Positions 24,601-31,990 of a stretch of 64,000 nucleotides of DNA are shown here, piece by piece (the first letter of the stretch is position 1; each line of letters opens with the position of its first letter). The position numbers and the translations under genes were made by a program. Below the pieces are notes generated by a model. That model made no database searches. It was given only the letters and a program-made list of their open reading frames with translations, and had not been told where the DNA came from. This DNA comes from Sanderia malayensis (taxonomy: Eukaryota > Cnidaria > Scyphozoa > Semaeostomeae > Pelagiidae): contig RQOL01000024.1 in NCBI GenBank assembly GCA_013076295.1, positions 4,417,158-4,481,157 of the forward strand, written 5' to 3'.

Positions 24601-27600
24601 CAGAAGAAAACAGAAATTTAAAAATTACTTTTATTGGAGCGGAGAACTGATTGATATGAGCTAAACTAAAAACACGTGACTGACATACCTGCTGTACAAG
24701 CATCTACAATATCTGCATCTCCGTGCTACAACATAAAACAACAAAAATAGCTGCAATCTTCAAGTCGTTCTAAAAACGAATTAAGGTCGTCCATCCATCC
24801 TCAATTAATTGTATTATTGTGAAACATAACCAGCTTTTGGAAGTAGAAATTAATCAAACGTTCTTAAATATAGTATATAACTCACCCTCAAGTATTCCCA
24901 GTCAACTCCTATTTTCACGCCATTAAGATTTGTATTTTCGAAACCATCAAGACTAACAGGAGATTGCTCCAAACCTTGAAAAAGAATTAATCAATACATT
25001 ACTATTACAAATAGAATATAACAATCTGCAAATGAAAATATAATATGATCAAACAATGAAAATATCGGTTAATAATAAAATATACCATATTTCCTCTATT
25101 AAGCGCCCGGGCACATATTAAATATTTAGAAAAATTGGGTGGGCGCTTATTAGAGGGGGGCGCTTAAAAGAGGGGGCGCTTAAAAGAGGGATATTTCACA
25201 CATTTTGATTTTAGGGTGGGCGCTTATTGGAGGGGGGCGGTTAATAGAGGGTGGGCGCTAAATAGAGGAAATACGGTAATCAAATTTGTAATAATATGTG
25301 AAAATGAGAAAAGATGGAAAAAATACTGACTTGGAGGAAAATCAGGATCTGGGCCGGCAAGAAAAGCTATGAAAGAAAACAGAGATGTCAATCACTGATA
25401 CAAAACGCAGAATTAGTAAGTGGTCAAAATTAAATCAACTTAATAGCAAGGAAAATAACACGAAAAGTAGAACAACATCACGGCACTCTTTACATAAAGG
25501 AATAATATCCGTCCACAAAAAGCAACATGTACAAATGAGAAGACTAAGTGCGGGCTTTACTAAATATATTAAATGGAAAAATTCTTTTTACCGTAGGAAA
25601 TGGCAGCATCACGTACAGTTGGACACAAAGGGCCTGTGGAATAAACGTTTTAAAGCATTATTAATGAAACAAATTCAACGGTTGAGTGCATTAACATTAA
25701 AGGTCAAGACAAGCAATTTAATTTCAAGAAACCACCAAAAAATTCATTTTTGAGAATAAATGATAAGGAACTTTTGATTAAAGTTCTAAAGAAAATCGCT
25801 AAACTGATTAGAAACAGCTTACCAGGGTGACTAACAGTATCAGCGAATTGGAAACAATTTGCACCACTTATTCGTCCAAAAGTGGCTAAACAAATTGAAA
25901 AATGCATCATTAGGGATTGCAGCAATTGATTACACCTCTGCCAGGAATGCTATTCGGGGGAGGATACTGATACGGTGCAAGAATAATATATCTGGCCGAT
26001 GATGATATATGGAAGGATAGAATATCTAACCAAGGTTAGCACCGTGGAATGTATATGTAAAATTCTCATGACACATGAAAGATTAGATATAAGGTACATC
26101 TAGCAATATTGCTCATGTCGTTTCATAGCTAATACAAGTTATCTCCGGTTAACGAGTTGTCAGTAAAGCCAACATTCTTGGGCTATACTCAAACTTTCAA
26201 TCAGACCGTAATCAAAAATTGGCATGTAATATATCCTGAAATTTGTACCTTTAACCCCAACAACACCACAGGCAGCAGCCGGGATTCTAGTTGACCCACC
26301 TCCGTCGAATCCAAGTGACATTGGGCCAATCCCTGTGAGTAAAGAAAGCAGATAATGTTCAAAATAGACCAACTATTGCAACAGGTTAGCAAGCTTAGCA
26401 CAGGTTAGCTTCTATTGATACGGCTCGCTCTTGTTAAAAAACACGAAACAAAGGTTAAACTCAGGAACACCATCATCTCACGCTGAGATCGAAAAACGTG
26501 TCTGCTTACAGTATAAGCGCGAGCAAATCTTGATCGTTTTTGTGAAAAACTCACACTTTTCATAATAAACGAGGCACGAACAGATTTCTCAGATCCTGAA
26601 ATAGTGCCTGGCATGGTTTAGTTTTTAACTATTGGTTTTGTCTATATGCAAAACGTTGAATTTCCGTCCGAGTTTTGGTACTGAACATAATAAACTATGT
26701 GTTCCGACATTTACGTCATAGCCTCGCCCCAGTTTTCTTTGTGCCCGACTTTTTTACGAAAGCGTAAAAAAGGTGTCAAAGCGCGAATTTAAAAATTTGA
26801 AAACTACACTACAGTACACGTTTTCTACGTCAAAAACCACCCAGAAATAGAATGAAACATATAGTGACAGTGACCCTTTAAATGAAATATACCTGCTGCC
26901 ACTGATGCACCGGATCCACTGGAGCTGCCACCAGTATAATGATGAACATTGTAAGGATTTCTGGCTGTACCATGTAGTCTACAAAGGCAATCATATCTTT
27001 GTCACGATAAATAAAATAGCCAATCAAATTTACAAATGTAACACACATATGATGGTAAGAAGAAAACAAGAGTGGACATGGACAAACCTGCTTCCGTTAC
27101 ATCCAGTTATGCCTATGCCCAATTGTTGCATGTTTGTCACTCCAAGGATAATAGCACCGCCTTGTCGCAGCTTTTTGACCACTGTCGACTCACTATCTTC
27201 TGTCTCAATGAAGTCACCAAGGAAGGGGGTTCCACTTAAACAAGGATAACCAGCCTAAACAAACAAACAAAAGAATAAACAATCAAAACAGTCAAAATAA
27301 AAGAATTTGATGGTGTCAGTGGTTCTTAATGCAATGTTTCAATGTTTCGTATGTTTCAATATCAAAGTCAATGTTTCTTGGATAATAGATAGACAGGCGA
27401 GCGTAGCGAGCTAACCCATTGTAAGTGGGGTTGAAAGCGGCATGAGCGAAAGCGAATGCAGCGCACAAAGTGCGCCCTATCAACAAATGTTTCTTGATAA
27501 TAGATAGACAGGCGAGCGTAGTAAGCTAACCTATTGTACGTAGGGTTGAAAGGGCATGAGCGTAAGCAAATGCAGCGCATGAAGTGCGCCCTATCAACCA

Positions 27601-30600
27601 ATGTTTCTTCATAATAGATAGACAGGCGAGCGTAGTGAGCTAACCTATTGTACGTAGGGTTGAAAGGGCATGAGCGTAAGCGAATGCAGCGCACGAAGTG
27701 CACCCTATCAACCAATGTTTCTTGATAATAGATAGACAGGCGAGCGTAGCAAAAAAAGCAACAACAATTCACAGAGAGCATTTGAAGAACTCAGGCGGAC
27801 ACCAACAATTGCGAAGCTGAAGTGCAATCATCATTTTTACAAGGACAACACAACACATGTAACTATGACTGCCAAGTCAAAGATCTAACCTAAAAGCTGC
27901 TTTCCAGTAAAATAACAATATCTCGTATATAATTAGAACATGCCATACCACTTTAAATTCATCCTTGGCTGAAATTGGTATTCCATCAAAAATTGAAAGT
28001 GGAGTATTGGCCTTGTATCTCTGTGTTGACAATCTTGCCATCTGTAAAAACAAAATAAACTCAAACATTAGTTATAAAGCACACATTTAGCTAATTGATT
28101 TTTCAAATCTATCGGAAACAGAAACATAATCAATGTGCAACCAAATTAAAGAGATCATCAATCAGATTTTCTTTTGGAATAGTAACAGAATTTTTCTGGA
28201 AAGTACTATCAAGTAAAGACATAAACATTTACCCGACACTAAATCCAAAAATTGCAATAAAATAAATAAAAACATCTCACCTCCAGTATTTCTTCACGTT
28301 TTGAGTTTGATTGAACAAAAATTCTCATTTGTGGTACCATTTCTTCACTAGCAGCCATTGCATCCAAAGCACGCTGTGCGACATCAGTTGGAGTGCATTT
28401 ACCAGACCTGATAATAACAAAGTTAACATAAAGTGTGTGTAATAGCATTATCAATGTGATATGGTAATCAAATAGCTCCACATGGATATTGCAACTTTAC
28501 ATCTGCCATTTGTTTCCGCTGTTAGTTCTTAATTTTGTATGGAAAAAATATATACCTGTAAGCATCAATATAATCAGAAATGGTATTGAAATGAAATCCA
28601 TCTCCTGGCTTACACCTGTGAAAGAAAGGTGTCATTGTTAAGTTTAGCAAGTCGGGAAAGACTTACAAGAATGAAAATCGAAACATTTTAAAAGCAGATA
28701 ATAATAATTAAATGTGCACAAATATTATAGTTAGATATAATGAATATAAGTACATAATTACATTGGTGTTGCCAATTGCCACAGATCAATATCACATTTT
28801 CCATCATTGACATTAATTGCCTTTACTTTACTAGGTACCACAGGATAAAATATTGGACGCTCTTGCATGAGAACTGTTCTGAACAGGAATAAGCCTGACT
28901 TTCTAGAGAAAAAAGTTAATTATCAATGAAAGCAGTTCTAGCCTGATAAGAAAGTATAAGAAGCTAGTCAAAATCAACAAAAGCAAATATCTGTTAGAAT
29001 TCTCAATAAACTCTGGTTATAAAATATTAGATTTATTGCGGTTCACAAGTGTAAGTACAGGTCCAGGGGCAGCCACTCAGTAGGAAGTTTTTCCAGCAAG
29101 TTTCCAGGAAATCTTAAGCGCTTGTAAGCTATTTTATTGTATAATGTTTTGTAGTGTTTACTCCCATTTTCTAGAGAAGAATATCAATATTTCAAATAGG
29201 GCTACCCCTCATTTTGTGGGGATCTCAAGGGCAAGGTCTGCAAACCTTATTGGTTGTTTGATCAACAAGCTTTGCTAGAAAATCTAGGGTGTTGCACCCA
29301 TACCAAGAGAACCTATCTGTGTAAGTTATGGGTAGAATTGTAGTTGAGATTGGCACAAGCTTCATGCCACATTACAGAATTCTTTACTTCAGAACAAATG
29401 TATGTATTAAAAGAGAAAGTAAATTTCTGCTGAAAGTCTCACTTTTTGAAAAATGGAACAATGAAGAGTTTTCCAAAGGTCTGAAAAAAATTAAAATGAT
29501 AAATTTTTGTCTTTCGTGTACTTCATTATTCTACCTTCAGGAAACAAAGTTAAAAATAGTTATTTCGAGAATTATTATCAACTGATAAATATTATTTTAT
29601 ACTTCACATACAGATTGGATTAATAAGTTGGCAATCTTTAAAGGTAAACCATACAACTTAAGACCATGCTGAAAGATAAAACAAATTGAGTAAATGATAT
29701 GAAGAATGTCTTGCAATGGTTCTAATGGGAGCATTTTGAAACGACCACTACTCGCTTCTCCTCCCATTAATCTTATGACTGATGCTACTAAACCCTTTTT
29801 CGTTCCATTAATCATAGGTTTGCTTCAGGGTTTTATCCCAAATCTGGGTTACATTATGTGTAACCCAGATTTGGGTTACATATAATGTAGCCCGATATGT
29901 TACATTATATGTTACATATAATGTAACCCGTATCTGGGTAATATAACCCAGATATGTAACCCAGATATGCTACATGCCGTTCAGCAAAAATATCTTTCAT
30001 AAAGGATGGGCTCATATTAATTATTGTTATTATTGTTATTGTAACCCAAATAGTGTGTAGTTGAAGGTTTCTTTGATGAATTGTAACAGAGTTATCTTTT
30101 ATAAGAAGCTCATTAAATTTCAAATCAAAATTTTTGTAAACTACTCTCAAAGCTCGCTCTTGAATTCTACTTATTTTCTGATTTAGTTTTTTGCTATGAA
30201 ACATCCAAACATCCATTGTGTTTTTTAAAGACAAAATAACAGGTTGTTTATGAAAATATTGAAAAACAATGGACCCAAAACAGAACTTTGTGGGACACCC
30301 GGGGTAAGACCTGCCCAAGCACTGAAATTATCATTCACATTTACTCTTTGGTACCTGTCTTGTAACTAATTTCTTGTAAATAGCAGAGCATTTCGGTTAA
30401 AACCATATGCATGAAGTATTGCTATCAGCAAGTCATATACATGCATATATATACATGCTTGATACAATCAAATGCTGGCTTTTGATTATCCATAAAAACT
30501 GCACGCACTTTACCGCCTATCCAAAGTGTCCTTCCATTTTTCTACAAGTCTCAACAGATAGGTACAAAACGGGTACAAAACTTATGAGATTGCATTCTCC

Positions 30601-31104
30601 AGAACAATCACCCGATTCTTTCAACTCCAGTAAATGGGCAGTAAATTATTTGGGGTTTTTTCTGATGCAAAATCCCCAAATCAAAAAGATCACAAAAAGA
30701 ATAACAAGAATAGCGATCTGCATATCTTATACACATGTCTCATCGTTTGTCTTTTAGTGATGACAACAGGTGGAAAATCATCAATAAAACAGCTCAATCT
30801 ATCCCGCATCCCGAATGCAATAACCTTCAACTTGTTGAAGTTTGCATTAATTGGTTAGATAGATACTCACAAGGTTTTTAAGTGCATATGCACCATTTCT
30901 CTCTCCAAAACAGTCGACGGCTCTTAATGGCTGCTTCACCTTGCATTCATTTTTCTTTACAGATTTGCCTTTTCTTCTTGTGAATAAGATGACGACGAAA
31001 GATAGAATAGACACTGGGATAGCATATTTCTTGGTGAAATAAAGAGCTTCCTCAAATGTTATCTTCCTCGCTTGTTCCGCAGCTCCAGCAAACGACTCCA
31101 TCAT
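12663..31104 (-). CDS. Fatty-acid amide hydrolase-like amidase, tandem copy 2 (21 exons, intact)
   Basis: Paralogue of copy 1 with the same exon sizes except exon 1. Exons in transcript order: 30871-31104, 29612-29668, 29443-29480, 28762-28902, 28556-28615, 28281-28407, 27949-28041, 27088-27254, 26893-26978, 26249-26332, 25823-25885, 25592-25633, 25331-25366, 24886-24974, 24689-24725, 24475-24539, 13780-13866, 13498-13560, 13321-13396, 13113-13197, 12663-12858. The sum is in frame and encodes about 641 residues with no stop. The amidase motifs GGSSSGSGASVAAG and FDGGGSTRIPAA and the lysine motif PISAKDEF are present. Exon 1 is a longer, unrelated exon (MMESFAGAAEQARK..., one membrane helix before a basic stretch). 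The intron between exons 16 and 17 is 10.6 kb because of nested transposons. Whether so long an intron is spliced efficiently cannot be told from sequence. Confidence 0.86.
13972..14210 (+). repeat. Two GC-rich hairpin units with CATA microsatellites, left of the LINE
   Basis: Two ~100-bp units (13972-14072 and 14103-14207) contain the palindrome GGCGCGCTTCGCGCGCT, then GCATTCGCTCCCGCTCATGCC, and run into (CATA)n. A third unit lies inverted at 23730-23830, right of the LINE. The core is shared with the tandem array at 27381. Confidence 0.75.
14211..14424. repeat. Microsatellite and 14/15-bp minisatellite (CCTACAATACATA)n
   Basis: The sequence is (CATA)n followed by about a dozen copies of CCTACAATACATA, with occasional CCTACATAACATA variants. 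It abuts the 5' end of the LINE. Confidence 0.85.
14425..15318 (+). CDS. LINE ORF1: coiled coil plus SGNH-esterase domain
   Basis: The open frame extends upstream of any ATG to about 14425, where the LINE begins, so ORF1 is 5'-truncated. The N-terminal half is charged and heptad-like (SLNERILSLEKQLNDKQ), a likely coiled coil. The C-terminal half is an SGNH hydrolase: block I VGDSILKGI with the nucleophile serine, the block III motif HAGTNDLTS, and the closing LHLNEKGN with the histidine. ORF1 proteins with esterase domains are known from CR1-type LINEs. The stop is at 15316-15318, and ORF2 would follow after a short gap. Confidence 0.8.
   Translation, partial: FEDFRRFTHGELLSLKAEVANKYKLTSPRKVVNVDKDREALVRSLNERILSLEKQLNDKQFVIERLLDNSKQITTNSKHETPVGNKQDHPTKDQQNNNKETTEKFQASSDRNKEDKNIGNKCKGPDENNKKPQRKRVTIVGDSILKGIYEEGMQKVHNVKIKPHSGATTTDIVDYIKPVVRRKPDCIILHAGTNDLTSNEDTLGNLTEIIDNIKSNAPETVIVLSNVVIREDKQAKDKKVSVPELNIKLKEFAKEKHIQLIDNSNLDRSCLSRKKLHLNEKGNSYLANNFINFIKKF
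15507..15808 (+). repeat. Left terminal inverted repeat of the rve/alpha-kinase element
   Basis: About 300 bp match the reverse complement of 18969-19273. The repeat is AT-rich with long A and T runs, then ACGAGCCCAGAACTGCCACA and TATACCATAATCC near its inner edge. It overlaps the region just upstream of the transposase start, so the repeat probably supplies the promoter. Confidence 0.85.
15865..17469 (+). pseudogene. Integrase-core (rve/DDE) transposase, decayed and missing its core
   Basis: Recognisable blocks appear in the order of a widespread animal rve-type transposase. The N-terminal region at 15865-16180 includes GPGRLLGYRAMCNKIRQKHQ; the block IERWWRELHERLEKYY follows at 16321-16368; LAYVFHPLLQNELDTF and WNTHRIRHQ are at 16850-16935; a C-terminal GWPITDDELKEVAELSG region ends at 17469. 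At least two single-base frameshifts are visible, near 16005 and 16420. The whole first half of the catalytic core, which would hold the two aspartates, is absent between 'HQLKVPR' and 'IERWW'. Several GT/AG pairs suggest it once had introns. The protein cannot be active as it stands, so movement would need a helper in trans. Confidence 0.72.
17644..18950 (-). pseudogene. Alpha-kinase domain gene inside the transposon, frameshifted
   Basis: Read on the minus strand from ATG 18950 (MAEARWKDFEQKVKAKR). An N-terminal ~150-residue region contains HFSSTLNREVECDVLAGEQG, then the alpha-kinase fold: SFARGGFREVFKAKIATAG (nucleotide-binding strand), EWVVKKYLPGT (conserved lysine), YTSSYLGKLESGEIFTMEKF, VHFSYFISNEKLMLLDIQGS, FDPEIAS, and the Cys/His C-terminal end GNLTFSAIENFKENHVCN, stopping at 17644. 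Three single-base frameshifts (near 18470, 18205 and 17775) break the frame, so this copy is dead. Alpha-kinases (eEF2K, myosin heavy-chain kinase) phosphorylate serine or threonine in helical substrates. The gene lies wholly inside the inverted repeats, as cargo or an integral transposon gene. Confidence 0.82.
18969..19273 (-). repeat. Right terminal inverted repeat of the rve/alpha-kinase element
   Basis: Reverse-complement partner of 15507-15808. The match continues through TGTGGCAGTTCTGGGCTCGT and the poly-A/T tracts to CCTTATGGCA, with one small indel at the outer tip. It lies just upstream of the alpha-kinase start. Confidence 0.85.
19274..20717 (+). CDS. LINE ORF2, endonuclease part (interrupted)
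   Basis: Apurinic/apyrimidinic-type endonuclease domain of a CR1-like LINE. It opens with YPKNLIISYLNINSIRNKL and shows the metal/catalytic motifs AIAESKIDSSF, LGDFNAEFGD and FSDHHHMIYT in order. A basic linker to the reverse transcriptase follows and stops abruptly at KSTRDK, where an insertion begins. The missing start lies before 15507, across the nested TIR element. No stop codon falls in this stretch. Confidence 0.85.
20870..21130. mobile_element. TA-flanked MITE, 'CCTCGAATAAGCCCC' family
   Basis: The 261-bp element starts CCGTAAATCCTCGAATAAGC and ends GAGGATTTACGG, with TA on both sides. Internal copies of the unit TTATTCGAGG or its complement and the palindrome CCCCCGGGGG mark the family. 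Confidence 0.8.
21589..21831. mobile_element. MITE of the 'CCTCGATTAAACGCCCC' family, 3' truncated
   Basis: Begins CCGTATTTCCTCGATTAA after TA and follows the 561-900 element closely, including TTCTACGTTGTTGCTCGATA. It stops near 21831, losing the second inverted repeat. Confidence 0.75.
22108..23526 (+). CDS. LINE ORF2, reverse transcriptase part
   Basis: Reverse transcriptase and C-terminal region of the CR1-type LINE, intact from about 22108 to the stop at 23524-23526. Visible motifs are NFRPISVLSSVSKIYERIL, LMDLSKAYDCLPHDLL (first catalytic aspartate), GVPQGSVLGPMLFNIFLND, the active-site box FADDNTIYA, and LGIHIDKKLTLDVHIKSL. The tail RGSLLWNTLTDTIKMSPTLA is standard for this clade. The open frame extends leftward to 21988 only through inserted DNA, so that part is not native. 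This is a well preserved module in an otherwise broken element. Confidence 0.88.
   Translation, partial: VCPYLTDCINSAICNCQFPSELKDANVSPIFKNTDATLKSNFRPISVLSSVSKIYERILINQISPFIQNKLSNLLSGFRESYSTQNALIRVLELWRRCLDSSGIVGTILMDLSKAYDCLPHDLLIAKLEAYGFDNDSLQLIYSYLESRYQRVKIGSLKSSPQKIKIGVPQGSVLGPMLFNIFLNDLFLSNLESNICNFADDNTIYACGNNLIEIICRLENDLALLLDWFSENGMVQNPKKFQLMFLGLKNNNSLRLNVNGHKIPSADNVKLLGIHIDKKLTLDVHIKSLCLKVNNKVSAFARLSPYLTLDQAKLLCNSVIISNFNYCPLVWTFCSQTANNMVNRTHKRALRVLYQDFESSFDMLLTRNNSQTIHVKNLQQVMIEVYKTVHHLNPSYLWEFHEKKETRYNLRVNDLCKLPKVKTRFACQSISFRGSLLWNTLTDTIKMSPTLAAFRNKIKSWTGEQCTCRLCF
23691..23830 (-). repeat. (TATG)n and inverted GC-rich hairpin unit right of the LINE
   Basis: The (TATG)n run leads into GGGCATGAGCGGGAGCGAAT and GCAGCGCGCGAAGCGCGCC, the reverse complement of the two units at 13972-14207. 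The LINE is therefore bracketed by inwardly pointing copies. Confidence 0.75.
24058..24390 (-). mobile_element. RTE/R1-type LINE fragment in the FAAH-2 intron
   Basis: Near-identical copy of the fragment at 5155-5490, with the same minus-strand reading DWRNGAIVCIVKRSN. It shows where the ancestral intron sequence resumes to the right of the 10-kb insertion block. Confidence 0.65.
25085..25276. mobile_element. TA-flanked MITE, 'CCTCTATTAAGCGCCC' variant
   Basis: The 192-bp element starts CCATATTTCCTCTATTAAGC and ends GAGGAAATACGG, between TA at 25083-25084 and 25277-25278. FAAH-1 and FAAH-3 have the uninterrupted site AAAATATGATCAAA at the same intron position. That confirms a clean insertion with TA duplication. 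Confidence 0.85.
27381..27755. repeat. Tandem array, 114-115-bp unit, about 3.3 copies
   Basis: Units start with GATAATAGATAGACAGGCGA at 27381, 27496, 27610 and 27724; the last is partial. Each holds GCATGAGCG..AGCGAATGCAGC and a CGAAGTGCGCC tail, the same core as the hairpin units flanking the LINE. The minus-strand open frame through it is a by-product of the repeat. The array is inserted in the FAAH-2 intron between exons 7 and 8, and FAAH-3 lacks it. Confidence 0.85.
29850..29975. repeat. Palindromic GTAACCCAGAT/ATCTGGGTTAC cluster
   Basis: Overlapping inverted copies of GTAACCCAGATTTGGGTTAC, ACATATAATGTAAC and ATCTGGGTAATATAACCCAGAT form a cruciform-prone AT-rich tract. FAAH-3 keeps a shorter version at 40315-40392. 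Confidence 0.7.
29976..30410 (-). mobile_element. CR1-like LINE relic in FAAH-2 intron 1
   Basis: Minus-strand fragments read KLNQKISRIQERALRVVYKN and NELLIKDNSVTIHQRNLQ, with an upstream piece ending in the GxPxxxxGxxxF reverse-transcriptase region. An internal part of ~330 bp seen in the FAAH-3 counterpart (40612-40945) is deleted here. It is inactive. Confidence 0.7.
30590..30723 (-). pseudogene. Relic of the FAAH-1-type first exon in FAAH-2
   Basis: The minus strand reads MQIAILVILFVIFLIWGFCI, clearly homologous to FAAH-1 exon 1 (residues 7-27). It then hits an in-frame TAA after RKNPK, and the donor site is degraded to GTACCC. FAAH-2 uses a different first exon at 30871-31104. Confidence 0.75.
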
Positions 31105-31245
31105 CGGAGGAGAGTTAGCCGTGTGGGTGTGTGTGTGTGTGTGAAGCGAAGCGAAGCGAAGTGCTGCGGTGCGGTGCGCAGTGTACAGGTCGGTGTTAGA
31201 TCAAAGGCTAGATAGGCTAGCATGGCTATAAAAATGACGTAATAC
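31105..31245. promoter_or_regulatory. FAAH-2 upstream region with (TG)n and (GCGAA)n microsatellites
   Basis: Directly 5' of the FAAH-2 start. It includes (GT)n at 31122-31141 followed by GAAGCGAAGCGAAGCGAAGT and a short GC-rich stretch. A promoter role is positional inference; no TATA box is convincing. Confidence 0.35.
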
Positions 31246-31247
31246 TG

Positions 31248-31612
31248 TGGGTGCGTTCTTTTGGGAAATTTGTCTCCTCCGAATCCGAATTCCCAAAAAA
31301 GTAGCGTTCGCAGACTTCCGATCCATGACTCCAAAAAAAGCAACGGAAGAGTTTCAAGAAATTCAATTTGATTCGTTTTGAAAACGTTGCTGGTTGCAAT
31401 GGAAATTATAAGCTAGGTTGTCTTCACTTGAACGCTGTGTCATTTGAAAACGAGAATCTCTGCGAAGTCTCCAAAGTCTTCTTGCTCTGGAGACAGAAGA
31501 GTTTGGAGACTGCTGCAAAGTCTCCGATTTTCCGGAGAATAGACCCAAAACGCGCTTTTCAAAGTCTCCATAAAAAGGAAGAGGAAAAAAAAGTTCCCAA
31601 AAGAAGGCACCC
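31248..31612. mobile_element. Possible MITE with GGGTGCGTTCTTTTGGGAA termini
   Basis: The left end GGGTGCGTTCTTTTGGGAA matches the inverted right end TTCCCAAAAGAAGGCACCC with two mismatches. Internal repeats of CTCCAAAGTCT/AGTCTCC are present. The target duplication is unclear, so the limits are approximate. Confidence 0.5.
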
Positions 31613-31665
31613 TGTATTGTCCAAAGTCCAAATGGAGGCTGAGAACTACACGTCACACGCCGCAA

Positions 31666-31990
31666 CAAAATGCACCTGTTCTGAACAGAATCCACTCCTT
31701 ATATATACAGGAGTGGATATTCCTGGCACACTAACATCTAAAATGAGCACAACAGAAGCAAGAAACGAAGGCATACATTCTAATATTTACATGTTGAGGA
31801 AACAAAATCAACAGTAGAGAAGTATATTAAAAAACAAATGATTTATGTCAAAAAGGCAAGACATTGGAAATTGCGAGATACCTGAATGACGAACAATTGA
31901 CATATCTAGAGAATGATAATAGAGAGGAAGAGGTAATGACCACAAATCAAATCATGAGGGGTTTAGCACACAGGGACAGTTGAACACAAA
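31666..31990. repeat. Tandem-duplication flank, copy at FAAH-2/FAAH-3 junction
   Basis: Second copy of 12318-12645, leading directly into the last exon of FAAH-3. It defines the breakpoint of the ~19-kb duplication. Confidence 0.7.

Noticed and set aside
26905..27249. Plus-strand open frame of 114 codons
   Set aside because: Antisense to FAAH-2 exons 8 and 9, with no independent homology.
27368..27781. Minus-strand 137-codon frame with internal repeats (RLSIYYQETLVDR)
   Set aside because: It is only the translation of the 115-bp tandem array; the repeat lacks a start context and is copy-specific.
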